Shown here piece after piece: positions 27,149 through 36,055 of a stretch of DNA of 64,000 nt. The translations under genes were made by a program, and so were the position numbers. Source of the DNA: Pelomonas candidula (GTDB lineage: Bacteria > Pseudomonadota > Gammaproteobacteria > Burkholderiales > Burkholderiaceae_C); assembly GCF_043555985.1 (NCBI RefSeq), contig NZ_JBIGIC010000003.1, positions 248,001-312,000 on the forward strand. Direction: 5' to 3'. The notes under the pieces were generated by a model, which was not told where the DNA came from, did not search any database, and saw only the letters and a list, made by a program, of their open reading frames with translations. The stretch's first letter is position 1. The number at the start of each line of letters is the position of its first letter.

Positions 27149-29389
27149 CAGGCTGTCCAGCGCCCGCTCGATCTGCCCGCGCTCGAAGTCGCCGAGGCTG
27201 CGGCCGGCGCGGCGCACGTGGTCGACGAGCGCCGCGTCCACCGGCCGCAGCTCGCCCAGCCGCTCGGCCACGCGCAGCAGCACCTGCAGGCGCTCGAAGC
27301 CGCCGCCCATGTTCTCGGCGCTGTTCAGCACGCGCTCCAGGCCCGCCGCCCCCAGCTTGGGCCGGTCCAGCAGTTGCGCCAGCGCCTCGCGCCGCTCGAA
27401 GTCGCCGGAGATGCCGGCCGTCGCCCGCGCGTAGGCGGCCACCAGCTCGGTCTCGTCGCCCTGCAGCCGTTTGGCGACGGCGCTCAAGGCCTCGCGCTTC
27501 TCGAAATCGCCCTGGATGCGGTCGGCCGCCTGCAGCGCCGCGGCCAGCGCGGCGGGGTGCGACGTGGCGTCCACCTGCGCGGCGATGGCCGTGCGCCGCT
27601 CGAAGTCACTGCCCATGCGGCCCAGCACGTCGGTCCAGGCGGCCAGCACGGCGGGGCTGTCCAGCAACTTCGGCGCGAGTGCGCCCAGGGCCTCGCGGCG
27701 CTCGAAGTCGCTGTCGATGCCGGCGGCAGCCTTCAGCCATGCGAGCTGCTGCGGCTCGGCCAGCGTCAGCTCGGCCAGGGCCTGCAGCGCCTGGCGCCGC
27801 TCGAAGCCGCCACCGATGCCGGCGGCCACGGCGATGGCGCGGTCCTGTGCCGCAGGAGGCAGCGGCTGGCCCAGGCGCACGAGGGCTTCGATGCGCTGGC
27901 GGCGCGGGAAGTCGTCGCGCGCACGCTCCAGGTCGGCCAGCACGGCGTCCAGCCCGCCGCGCCCGAACAGCCGCTTCGCACGCACCAGCGGGTCGGTCAG
28001 CTGTTCGGCCAGGCGCGCGGCGGTCTTGGTCCACCACTGGCGGCCGGCATCGTCCAGCGGCTGCGGCTGCTTGCCGACGCGGTAGTCGCGCTGGATGCGG
28101 CCGTCACCGCTCGACGTGAGCGTCATCTCGCGCGTCACGTCGCTTTCGCGCTCGCGCACGGTGAGCGTGCCCGCCAGCGTCTGCACGTCGTCCTCGGCGT
28201 CGTTGAACGTGACCTGGCCGTCCAGGTGCACGGTAAAGCTGCCGCCAGGATAGCGGCTGACGATGTGCGAACCGCCACCGGTGGAGATGGACAGGTCGCC
28301 CACGCCGAGGCGCTCCAGCAGCGCGCCGGCGTCGGTGTGGCTGATGACGACGGCAGGCATCGCCGCCATGGCCACGAGGATGACGGCCACCAGTCCCCAG
28401 CGGACGCCACGGCGCTCGCGCGGCGCGTTCTCGTCGCCCTTCAGCAAGCGCCGCACGCGGGTGGACAACGGCGAGCCCTCGCTGGCCGCCCCGCAGGCCA
28501 GCGCAGGGCCGTGGCCCATGCCGCCGGCCTTCAGCGCCTCGGCGCAGCGCAGCAGGCTTTGCGCGAGGGCCAGGCGCTGGCCCGACGGCGCGGCGGCCGC
28601 GGCGTCGCAGGCCAGCTCGGCCAGCAGGTCCAGCCGCCGCAGCGCGACACGGTTCAGCAGTTGCGGCCACAGCAGCGCGTTCATGACGGCGGCCAGCAGC
28701 CGCCAGGCCGGGTCGCGCCGGCGCAGGTGGGCCAGCTCGTGGCCCAACACGGCGCGGGCCTCGTCGTCGGGCAGGTCCAGGCACCAGGCCGGCAGGCACA
28801 GCACGCGTCCCGGTGCCAGCAGCGGGCTCGCCCAGCCCGGGCGGGCGCTGCGCAGCTCGGGCAGCGGCAGGCCTTGTGCGGCCGCCAGCTGCACGGCGAA
28901 AGACCGCCAGCGCGGGTCCGACAACACGGGCAGCCGGCGCACGGCGCGGCGCAGCCCCGCCCACTGCCGGGCCAGGCCGGCCAGCATCAGCAACGCGCCC
29001 AGCAGCCAGACGGCGGCGGAGCCGACGGCGAGGTCGTGCGCCCTGGGCGCGAGGGGCGCCATCAGCGGCAGCGCGCCGAGCTGGGCGCTGGGCGGCGCAG
29101 TCGCGGGCGTCTCGACGATGGCGGGCGCGACGTCCTTCGGCGCTGGTGGCGCCGCGCGCAGAACGGCCGCGGGCCGCGCCACGTCGGCAGGGGTGGCTGC
29201 CGGTGCAGGCAGCAACGACAGCGTCGCGCTGACGAGGCCGCCCAGCAGGGCCAGGCGCCACAGCATCTCCTGCGTGCCGGTCGCCAGCCGCGCCAGCCAG
29301 CCGGCGCGCTCGGCCGCCCACAGGCCGGCGATCAACAGGCTGCTGTGCAGCAGGTAGCTGCATCCCCAGGTCAACAGCAGATCGGTCAT
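27143..29389 (-). CDS. BlaR1-like M56 family metallopeptidase with C-terminal FER repeats
   Basis: A 748-residue membrane protein. It has hydrophobic helices near 3-22, 45-62, 120-140 and 330-350, and a zinc protease site HELAH (217-221) with Glu258 in ELACD as the likely third ligand. After the last helix comes a periplasmic beta-type region (~365-440). The tail then has eight units with a phenylalanine core (DFERREAL, GFERRQAL, DFEKREAL), Phe at 494, 529, 562, 596, 629, 664, 698 and 735, spaced 33-37 residues. In BlaR1/MecR1 the M56 domain triggers cleavage of the BlaI repressor, and a BlaI gene overlaps here by ATGA. The beta-lactam sensor domain of BlaR1 is absent and replaced by the repeats, so the signal must differ. 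Confidence 0.85.
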   Translation of the reverse strand: MTDLLLTWGCSYLLHSSLLIAGLWAAERAGWLARLATGTQEMLWRLALLGGLVSATLSLLPAPAATPADVARPAAVLRAAPPAPKDVAPAIVETPATAPPSAQLGALPLMAPLAPRAHDLAVGSAAVWLLGALLMLAGLARQWAGLRRAVRRLPVLSDPRWRSFAVQLAAAQGLPLPELRSARPGWASPLLAPGRVLCLPAWCLDLPDDEARAVLGHELAHLRRRDPAWRLLAAVMNALLWPQLLNRVALRRLDLLAELACDAAAAAPSGQRLALAQSLLRCAEALKAGGMGHGPALACGAASEGSPLSTRVRRLLKGDENAPRERRGVRWGLVAVILVAMAAMPAVVISHTDAGALLERLGVGDLSISTGGGSHIVSRYPGGSFTVHLDGQVTFNDAEDDVQTLAGTLTVRERESDVTREMTLTSSGDGRIQRDYRVGKQPQPLDDAGRQWWTKTAARLAEQLTDPLVRAKRLFGRGGLDAVLADLERARDDFPRRQRIEALVRLGQPLPPAAQDRAIAVAAGIGGGFERRQALQALAELTLAEPQQLAWLKAAAGIDSDFERREALGALAPKLLDSPAVLAAWTDVLGRMGSDFERRTAIAAQVDATSHPAALAAALQAADRIQGDFEKREALSAVAKRLQGDETELVAAYARATAGISGDFERREALAQLLDRPKLGAAGLERVLNSAENMGGGFERLQVLLRVAERLGELRPVDAALVDHVRRAGRSLGDFERGQIERALDSLG

Positions 29390-29784
29390 TTCGCATCTCC
29401 CTTGCGTTGCTTCAGCAGCGCCTGCAGCGCGGCCAGTTCCTGGGCGTCGACGCCGCGGGCATCCAGCAGATGGCTGACCAGGGCGCTGGCGCGGCCGGCG
29501 AACAGGCTGTCGACGAGGCTGCCCACCATGGAACGCTGCACCTGCGCCTCGCTGACGCGCGCGGCGTAGACCAGCGCGCGGCCTTCGCGGCGGCTGCTCA
29601 ACAGGCCGCGCTTCTCCAGCCGCGTGAGCAGCGTCGCCACGGTCGTGTGGGCCAGGTCGCGCTCGCCGCGCAGCGCCTCGGCCACGTCGGCCGTGCTGGC
29701 CTCGCCGCGCGCCCACAGCACACGCATCAGGCTGAGCTGCAGCTCGCTCAGCGACACGTCGCCGCTGCCGGTGTCTTCGTCCAT
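29386..29784 (-). CDS. BlaI/MecI/CopY family transcriptional repressor
   Basis: A 132-residue winged-helix repressor with the family pattern LQLSLMRVLWARGEASTADV, then HTTVATLLTRLEKRGLL and the wing EGRALVYAARVS. The helical C-terminus serves dimerisation. Partners of this family are inactivated by cleavage started by an M56 membrane protease, which is the next gene (ATGA overlap). A TACAAATGTA palindrome lies 25-36 bp upstream of the start codon, so it should repress its own operon. No beta-lactamase is present. Confidence 0.92.
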   Translation of the reverse strand: MDEDTGSGDVSLSELQLSLMRVLWARGEASTADVAEALRGERDLAHTTVATLLTRLEKRGLLSSRREGRALVYAARVSEAQVQRSMVGSLVDSLFAGRASALVSHLLDARGVDAQELAALQALLKQRKGDAK

Positions 29785-29791
29785 GGCCAGT

Positions 29792-29823
29792 CTTCTACAG
29801 TTGTCGTACTACAAATGTAGAAG
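29792..29823 (-). promoter_or_regulatory. Candidate BlaI-type operator pair
   Basis: The perfect palindrome TACAAATGTA (29810-29819) fits the BlaI/MecI core TACANNTGTA. A second site, TACAGTTGTC (29796-29805), differs by one base, 14 bp away. The outer arms CTTCTACA (29792-29799) and TGTAGAAG (29816-29823) are also perfectly complementary. They lie just upstream of the blaI-like start on the - strand, the expected place for autorepression. Confidence 0.72.
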
Positions 29824-29860
29824 AGACACACCGGCATCGCAAGTGGCTTTCGGCAGGGGG

Positions 29861-30358
29861 TCAGGCAACGGCAGCGGCGGCCACGCGTTCGCGGAACATC
29901 CGGGCGCGCTCGGCATCGGAGGCCGCCTCGATGCGCGCCGACGCGTCGGCCAGCCAGTCGAGAAAGCGCGCCTCGCTGTCTACCGCGCGGGCGCTGGCGC
30001 GCAGTTCGGCGTCGCGGCCGGCCAGCATGCGGCCGGCCAGGTCCAGCGCGAACATCTTGGCCTTCATCAGCCGGCGCAGGTCATCGGCCGAAGCGCTGGC
30101 CGGCGCGGCCATCGGCGCGGCCACAACCGTGGGCGCTGGCAACGCCGCGCCGGTGATGAGCCCGTCCTGCCTCAGCGTCCGCAGCGCGTCCGCGCCCAAC
30201 CCCAGGGCGCGCGCAATGTCCAGCAGCTCGGCCTCGCTGCGCCGGCCATCCACGTTGATCAACAGCATGCGCAGCGGCGCGGGCAGGCTGCCACGGGGGC
30301 CGGCCAGCAACTGGCGGGCGGCATCGGTCTTGGCGGGTGCGACGGCGGCGGGGGACAT
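29861..30358 (-). CDS. Hypothetical cytoplasmic protein
   Basis: A 165-residue protein. Residues ~20-75 (LPAPLRMLLINVDGRRSEAE, then ALGLGADALRTLRQDGLI) look like a compact helical or winged-helix fold similar to uncharacterised betaproteobacterial proteins. An Ala/Pro linker and a helical, Ala/Arg-rich C-terminus follow. The start is set at ATG 30358 because GAGGAG precedes it by 6 nt; an upstream in-frame extension lacks a site. No function can be assigned. Confidence 0.68.
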   Translation of the reverse strand: MSPAAVAPAKTDAARQLLAGPRGSLPAPLRMLLINVDGRRSEAELLDIARALGLGADALRTLRQDGLITGAALPAPTVVAAPMAAPASASADDLRRLMKAKMFALDLAGRMLAGRDAELRASARAVDSEARFLDWLADASARIEAASDAERARMFRERVAAAAVA

Positions 30359-30449
30359 GACGGCTCCTCTCGGGAGCGCGCATCTTGTCCAGCCCATTTG
30401 CAGGCGCCGTGACAGCGCGGTGACGCCCCCGCCCGGCGTGAAATCCGTC

Positions 30450-30902
30450 TCAGCCCGGCGGGTTGCGAAGCCGCTGGCTGAACCACCAGAGATGGCCGTC
30501 CGGGTCCAGGCAGGCGTAGGTGCGGTCGCACCAGTGCTCGGCGCCGTAGTCGTTCTCCGTCATCTCGTAGACGATGCGCGCGCCGGCCGCCTGCGCCTGG
30601 GCGCAGTGGGCCTCGACGTCGTCGACATAGAGGAACAGGCTCTGCGTGTTGGCGCCCTCCAGCACCTTGGGGGCCCGCCCGGCGATGCCGAAGCGCACAC
30701 CGCGCGTGGCGCTGCCCTCGGCCACCATGACGATGGCCTCGCCGTAGCGCAGCTCGCTGTGCATGACGCTGCCGTCCGGCGCGTCGACGAGGATCTGGGT
30801 CGTGAACCCGAACGCACGCTGGTACCACGCGATGGCCTCGCGCGCGTTCTCGCAGTAGATTGCCGGCGACAGGCGCGGCCAGCCGGGTGGGGTGGGTTTC
30901 AT
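30450..30902 (-). CDS. VOC (glyoxalase/bleomycin resistance) family protein
   Basis: A 150-residue protein of the vicinal oxygen chelate superfamily. It shows PAIYCENAREAIAWYQRAFGF at the start, the DGSVMHSELRYGEAIVMV strand, VDDVEAHCAQAQAAGARIV, and a C-terminal DPDGHLWWFSQR. This is close to PhnB/YdcA-like members whose reactions are mostly unknown. The start at ATG 30902 has a GGAG site and is preferred over the longer frame that runs into the next promoter. It is divergent from the YCII-domain gene, 65 bp away. Confidence 0.85.
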   Translation of the reverse strand: MKPTPPGWPRLSPAIYCENAREAIAWYQRAFGFTTQILVDAPDGSVMHSELRYGEAIVMVAEGSATRGVRFGIAGRAPKVLEGANTQSLFLYVDDVEAHCAQAQAAGARIVYEMTENDYGAEHWCDRTYACLDPDGHLWWFSQRLRNPPG

Positions 30903-30967
30903 CGCGGTCTCCGGGGAGCGGGGGTGCGGTTCAATCGTCGCATCGCGACCCCACACGCCACCACCCC

Positions 30968-31462
30968 ATGAAGCCGACCGCCAGCCTGCTCACCCTGCTC
31001 TGTGCCGCCCTGCCCGCCCTCGCGCAGCAAGCGCCGACCACCGCCACACCCGCCGCCCCCGCCTCCGCGCCCGCCGCCCTCTACGACGCCGCCAAGGCCC
31101 AGGCCTGGGGTGCCAACGACCTGGGCCTGCGCGCCTACACGCTGGTGCTGCTGAAGACCGGCCCCAAGCGCATGCCCGACGGCCCCGAGCGCGACGCGAT
31201 GTTCAAGGGCCACTTCGCCAACATGCAGCGCCTGGCTCGCGAAGGCCTGCTCGTCTACGCGGGCCCGCTGGATGGCCAGCAGGACCTGCGCGGCCTGTTC
31301 ATCTTCGCGACGACTGACCTGGAGGCGGCGCGCAAGGCCATCGACACCGACCCCGTCGTCATCAACGGCGAGATGGTGGCCGAGCTGCACAAGCACCTGG
31401 GGTCGGCGGCGCTGATGGGCGTCAACGAGCAGCACGTCAGGCTGATCAGGCCCAAGCCCTGA
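30968..31462 (+). CDS. Exported YCII-related domain protein
   Basis: A 164-residue protein with a signal peptide (MKPTASLLTLLCAALPALAQ), a Pro/Ala-rich linker, and a YciI-like ferredoxin fold (~55-150: YTLVLLKTGP, HFANMQRLAREGLLVYAGPL, IFATTDLEAARKAIDTDP). YciI-like domains are usually cytoplasmic and of unclear function, so an exported copy is somewhat unusual. No operon partner is obvious; the VOC gene is divergent. Confidence 0.75.
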   Translation: MKPTASLLTLLCAALPALAQQAPTTATPAAPASAPAALYDAAKAQAWGANDLGLRAYTLVLLKTGPKRMPDGPERDAMFKGHFANMQRLAREGLLVYAGPLDGQQDLRGLFIFATTDLEAARKAIDTDPVVINGEMVAELHKHLGSAALMGVNEQHVRLIRPKP

Positions 31463-31537
31463 CGCTGGCGCCCAGGCTGGTCACGCGCGCCGCCACGCGG
31501 CTCGGGTACGCTCGCCGCCCCTGGGAGGAACAACAAG

Positions 31538-32680
31538 ATGATGCGGCGATGGGTCGCGGCACTGTGCTGCGCAACTGCTTTGGGCCTGAGTGGCTGCGGC
31601 GGCGGTAACGGTGCCAGCGCTGGCAGTGCTGGAAGTGCTGGCAGCGACGGCACGGGGCTGGACGAGGCGTCCAGCTTTTTCATGACCGACCTGGAAGGGC
31701 GGCAGTACCGCGTGAGCTACGGCTTGAGCGGCCCGCTGCGAGCCACTGCCACGGGTGTGGACTACCGCGCCGACTTCACGGTCGACGTGACGGGGCAGGG
31801 CTACCTGGGCGCCAGCAGCAGCGTCGATCCGCCGTGGGGCCGCGGCCTCGTGAGCGTCAACGGGCCGATCCTGGTTTGGGGGCTGGACATCGGCGGCGTC
31901 CGCAAGCCCTACGTGGTGGCAAGCAATCTGGTCACGCAGCTGAGCGAACTGGAAGGCACCAGCTTTTCCGTGCTGGGTTCGCGTGCGGATGCCAGCGGCA
32001 AAGCGCTGGACGCTTACACCGGCTCGGCGCGCTTCAAGGGCGGCGTGCTGCAGCTCTGCCTACCCGACACGCCCACACCCTTCGATCAATGCCCTGCCGC
32101 GCGGTTGACATCCTTCGACGCCACGATGACCGGCACGGAAATCCAGTTGGTGTCGCCGGGCAAAACGCTGCGGCTCAGGGCAGCACGCAGCGGCGATGGC
32201 CCCCTCTTGATCTCCTCGTCGCGCGATGCCTTAACGGGCACCAGCGAGTTCTGGATCGGCCTGCCCAATGCCGCCCAATACAGCTTCGGCGAGGCCCTGC
32301 TGACCGAGACCGCGCTGGGGGACGTCAACGGTCACTCCACCGCCGTGCTGGCCGGCATCGACCATGACACCACCGGCAACCCGCGCATCACGCCCTCCAA
32401 GGCCGCGATTCCCCAAGCAGCGCTCCTGCGGTTGTCGGCTACGGGCAACCTGGGCGTCTGCGGTGTGACAGCGACGCTGACGCCCAGCGCCCAACCCGGC
32501 CTGTTCCAGGGCACGCTGAACGGCGACTGGCTGCCAGGCGCGTATGCCGATGGTGATTGGGTGAAAGCGCAGTCCTGCTTCGCCGGCCCGGTCTACCACG
32601 CGCAGACCTCCAACGTCGCCGTGTCGCTGGGCGCCCGCGGCGGCGCCCTGATGGGCCGGTGGATGATCATCACGAGGTAA
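31538..32680 (+). CDS. Putative lipoprotein of unknown function
   Basis: A 380-residue protein with a lipoprotein signal (lipobox GLSGC, Cys20) and a Gly/Ala/Ser spacer made of short repeats (GASAGSAGSAGSDG). The rest is a beta-rich domain without known motifs. Four cysteines are scattered later in the mature part and may form disulfides. A gggagg site precedes the tandem ATGATG start. GC content is slightly lower than neighbours. It stands alone upstream of hscC. Confidence 0.68.
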   Translation: MMRRWVAALCCATALGLSGCGGGNGASAGSAGSAGSDGTGLDEASSFFMTDLEGRQYRVSYGLSGPLRATATGVDYRADFTVDVTGQGYLGASSSVDPPWGRGLVSVNGPILVWGLDIGGVRKPYVVASNLVTQLSELEGTSFSVLGSRADASGKALDAYTGSARFKGGVLQLCLPDTPTPFDQCPAARLTSFDATMTGTEIQLVSPGKTLRLRAARSGDGPLLISSSRDALTGTSEFWIGLPNAAQYSFGEALLTETALGDVNGHSTAVLAGIDHDTTGNPRITPSKAAIPQAALLRLSATGNLGVCGVTATLTPSAQPGLFQGTLNGDWLPGAYADGDWVKAQSCFAGPVYHAQTSNVAVSLGARGGALMGRWMIITR

Positions 32681-32723
32681 GAGCGGCTACGCTCGCGCCT
32701 CTTTTCCGAGGGAGCGAATCCAC

Positions 32724-34436
32724 ATGATCCTGGGCATCGACCTGGGCACCACGCACAGCGCGGCGGCCGTGTTTCGTGACGGCGCGCCCGTCCTCATCCC
32801 CAACGCCCACGGGGATTACCTGACCCCCTCGGCCGTCAGCCTGGACGAGCAGGGCCACACACTCGTCGGCCTGGCCGCGCGTGAGCGCGCCGGCCTGGGA
32901 GCGCAGTCCACCGCGCTGGCCTTCAAGCGCTGGATGGGCAGCGACAGGAAGATCATCCTGCGCACCGGCCCGCACGTGAAGGAGCTGCGCGCCGAGGAAC
33001 TGTCGGCGCTGGTGCTGCAGGCGCTTAAAAGTGATGCCGAGGCTTTCCTCGGCGAGAACATCACCGAGGCCGTCATCACGGTGCCGGCCTATTTCAACGA
33101 GGCCCAGCGCCGCGCCACGCGCACCGCGGGCGAGATCGCCGGGCTCAAGGTCGAGCGCCTGCTCAACGAGCCCACCGCCGCGGGCCTGGCCTACGGCCTG
33201 CAGCAGCGGCCCGAGCACAGCAGCTTCCTCGTCTTCGACCTCGGCGGCGGCACCTTCGACGTGTCGGTGCTGGAGTACTTCGAGGGCGTCGTCGAGGTGC
33301 GCGCCAGCGCCGGCGACACCCGCCTGGGTGGTGAAGACTTCAGCCGCGCCATCGCGCAGCTGTTCGCCAAACAGGCCGAGGGCCTGAGCACCGACGAGCG
33401 CCAGGCCTGGCTGGAGAGCGAGACCTGGTGGCGGCTGGCCGAGCAGGCCAAGCGCGATCTCGGCGAGCGCGACAGCGCCGAGCTGCGCACCGTCTGGCGC
33501 GATCGCGAGCTGAGCGCCACGCTGAGTCGCGCCGACTTCGAGTCCGGCTCGCAGGAACTGCTGCAGCGCCTGCGCCGACCCATCGAGCGTGCGCTGGCCG
33601 ACGCGCAGCTGGACCCGGCCGGCCTCGCCGAGGTCGTGCTCGTCGGCGGCGCCACGCGCATGCCGATGGTGCGGCAGCTCGTCACACGCCTATTCCAGCG
33701 CCTGCCGCTGCGCAACCTCGACCCCGACCTTGCCATCGCGATGGGTGCCGCCGTGCAGGCCGGCCTGAAGGCGCGCGACGCCGCGCTGGACGATGTCGTG
33801 CTGACCGACGTGATGCCCTATTCGCTGGGCATCGTCGCGGCCAGCACCATCAACGGCCATTTCATCAACGACCGCTTCTCGCCCATCATCGAGCGCAACA
33901 CGCCGGTGCCGGTGTCGCGCGTGGAGAGCTATCACACGGTGGCCGACCAGCAGCGCGTCATCCTCGTGGACGTGCGCCAGGGCGAGTCTCCCGTGGGCTC
34001 CGAGAACCTGGGCCTGGGCAAGCTGGAGATCCCGGTCACGCCCGCGCCGGCCGGCCAGGCCGGCGTGGAGGTGCGCTTCACCTACGACGCCAACGGCCTG
34101 CTCGAGGTCGAGGCCCGCGAGCTGCCCGGCGGCCAGCGCCACGAGCTCATCATTGAGAGCCAGGGCGCACGGCTGAGCGCCGCCGAGATCGCCGCGACGC
34201 GCGAGCGGCTGCAGGCGCTCAAGCGCCACCCACGCGACGAGCAGGACAACCGCTACCTGATCGAACGCGCCAAGCGCCTGTTCGAGGACCGCCTGGGCAA
34301 CGACCGCGTGATGCTGCAGGACTGGCTCGCGCAGTTCGAGGCCGCACTGCAGACGCAGGACGCCCGCGCCATCCGCTCGGCCCGCCAGCAGTTCAAGGAT
34401 GCGCTGGACAGCATCGACAACACGTTCAGGTTCTGA
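32724..34436 (+). CDS. hscC: Hsp70-family chaperone HscC
   Basis: A 570-residue Hsp70 with a complete nucleotide-binding domain: GIDLGTTHSAAAVF, VPAYFNEAQRRATRTAG, NEPTAAGLAYGL, FDLGGGTFDVSVLE, VLVGGATRMPMV. The C-terminal region is short compared with DnaK (~640 residues) and lacks the EEVD-like tail, matching HscC (Hsc62) of E. coli. HscC-type chaperones work with atypical J proteins rather than DnaJ; one is encoded 8 bp downstream. Substrates are unknown. Confidence 0.9.
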   Translation: MILGIDLGTTHSAAAVFRDGAPVLIPNAHGDYLTPSAVSLDEQGHTLVGLAARERAGLGAQSTALAFKRWMGSDRKIILRTGPHVKELRAEELSALVLQALKSDAEAFLGENITEAVITVPAYFNEAQRRATRTAGEIAGLKVERLLNEPTAAGLAYGLQQRPEHSSFLVFDLGGGTFDVSVLEYFEGVVEVRASAGDTRLGGEDFSRAIAQLFAKQAEGLSTDERQAWLESETWWRLAEQAKRDLGERDSAELRTVWRDRELSATLSRADFESGSQELLQRLRRPIERALADAQLDPAGLAEVVLVGGATRMPMVRQLVTRLFQRLPLRNLDPDLAIAMGAAVQAGLKARDAALDDVVLTDVMPYSLGIVAASTINGHFINDRFSPIIERNTPVPVSRVESYHTVADQQRVILVDVRQGESPVGSENLGLGKLEIPVTPAPAGQAGVEVRFTYDANGLLEVEARELPGGQRHELIIESQGARLSAAEIAATRERLQALKRHPRDEQDNRYLIERAKRLFEDRLGNDRVMLQDWLAQFEAALQTQDARAIRSARQQFKDALDSIDNTFRF

Positions 34437-34444
34437 GGCGCGGC

Positions 34445-36055
34445 ATGTGGGATGAGGACTGGGCCCTTCTGGGAATCGAGCCGACCACCGAGCTGGGCGC
34501 GATCAAGAAGGCCTACGCGCTGAAGCTGAAGACGACGCGACCGGACGACGATGCCCAGGCCTACCAGGCGCTGCGCGGGGCGTACGAGCGGGCGCAGGCG
34601 TGGGTGAAATGGCGGGTGCAGGAATTGATGGAACCCGCCCCGAACGAACCCGCCGCCCAGGCGACGCCCGAGCCCCTGCCACCCGCCGCTGCGCCGCCGC
34701 CACCGGCGCAGGCCCTCACGCCGTCTATCGACGTGTTGCAGGAGCTGCCCCGTGCGCCCACGCCGCAGGAGCTGGTGGCCGACGTCGAGCAGCAGCGCCT
34801 TCGGTGCGGCGCGATGGCGCTGGCCCAGCACCTGCCGGCCCTGCTGCAGGCATTGAACGAAGTGCCGGTCGGGCAGGCGGAAGCGACGTCGCGGGCTTTT
34901 GCCCAGTGGGTGCTGCGGCACGACGACGTGCCCCTGGACGTGCTCGCCGCGCTGGCCGCGCAGTTCGGCTGGAGGGGCGACTACCGCGCTGAGCGCGCGC
35001 TGGGGGCGGACCTGTCTGCGGCGCTGCAGACCGAACTCGATCTGCGCATGCCGGTGCCGATCACCGACCCCGAGCTGATCGAGCAGGCGGCCCCCCTGCT
35101 CGGGCTGGAACAGCTGCGGCGACGCCGCCTGGGCGGCAGGCTGGCGCTGCTGCTGGGCGCGTTCTGCGTGCATTCGCTGCAACGGCTGCGTGCCGCGTTC
35201 GGCGATCGGCTGCTGCGCGGCCTGGGCCTGTCACCGGGCCAGCAGACGTGGCTGGACAACGCGCTGATGCTATCGGCGGTGATTCGCGGGCTGCTGCCCG
35301 CCGCGCTGTTCGCCTGGGCCAGCTACGCCTTGCTGGAGGACTGGGAAAAGACGGCTCGCTTCGTGGGCCTGTCGTTCGCGGCGATCTTGGGGTTGCGCCT
35401 GCTGATGAAGGGCGCCGGGCTGGCGCTCTGGTGGGACGCCCGCCAGCCCGGCGGCGCCTACTTCGCCGGCCTCGTCGCGTGGCGGTCGCGGCAGTCATCC
35501 GAATGGCCGGGCCTGGCGCTGGTCGTCACGGGTGCCGCGGTGGCGGAACTCGTCATGGCGTTCTGGCCGGCCCCCTGGCTGTCGAACACGCTGGGACTGC
35601 TGCTCGTCACGGCGGGGATGCTCACCCTGCGGTGGGGAAATTCGCTGGCGTACAGCCGTGCGCTGGCGGGCTGCCTCGTCGCGGCGGCGCTTGCCATGTG
35701 GAGCGCGCTGGGTGCACATGTCCAGATCAGCACGGCCGCAGCGCTGGGCACGCTGTGGACCTTCCTCGGCTGGCTGGTCTTCGAGGGCCGCCATCCGCAG
35801 TTGACCGGCTCGCCGCTGGCCTGGTTGGTTCGCCCGGTGAGCAACACGCTGGCGCTGTGCACCCGCTGGGGCTGGGGCTTCGCGTCCTGGCCGCTGCTGG
35901 CGGTCAGCGCCATGGCCTTGGACGCCGGGCTCTCCGGCAGCCTGGTGTTCGAGTGGGGCGCCTGGAACATCGTGGCGTTCCTGCTGTTCATCAGCCAGAA
36001 CACCGTGGACGGCGCCTGCCATCGCTGGCTGGCCCGCCAGGTCAGCCGCGCTTGA
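34445..36055 (+). CDS. Membrane J-domain-like protein (DjlB/DjlC type), HscC partner
   Basis: A 536-residue protein beginning with a J-like domain (~3-48: WALLGIEPTTELGAIKKAYA, then AYQALRGAYERA). The canonical HPD tripeptide is replaced by RPD, as in other proteins of this atypical group. A Pro-rich linker and a helical cytoplasmic region lead to about eight membrane helices (~270-530). E. coli hscC is likewise flanked by membrane J proteins (DjlB, DjlC), so a dedicated HscC co-chaperone at the inner membrane is likely. The last 14 bp overlap the convergent phosphofructokinase gene. Confidence 0.78.
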   Translation: MWDEDWALLGIEPTTELGAIKKAYALKLKTTRPDDDAQAYQALRGAYERAQAWVKWRVQELMEPAPNEPAAQATPEPLPPAAAPPPPAQALTPSIDVLQELPRAPTPQELVADVEQQRLRCGAMALAQHLPALLQALNEVPVGQAEATSRAFAQWVLRHDDVPLDVLAALAAQFGWRGDYRAERALGADLSAALQTELDLRMPVPITDPELIEQAAPLLGLEQLRRRRLGGRLALLLGAFCVHSLQRLRAAFGDRLLRGLGLSPGQQTWLDNALMLSAVIRGLLPAALFAWASYALLEDWEKTARFVGLSFAAILGLRLLMKGAGLALWWDARQPGGAYFAGLVAWRSRQSSEWPGLALVVTGAAVAELVMAFWPAPWLSNTLGLLLVTAGMLTLRWGNSLAYSRALAGCLVAAALAMWSALGAHVQISTAAALGTLWTFLGWLVFEGRHPQLTGSPLAWLVRPVSNTLALCTRWGWGFASWPLLAVSAMALDAGLSGSLVFEWGAWNIVAFLLFISQNTVDGACHRWLARQVSRA

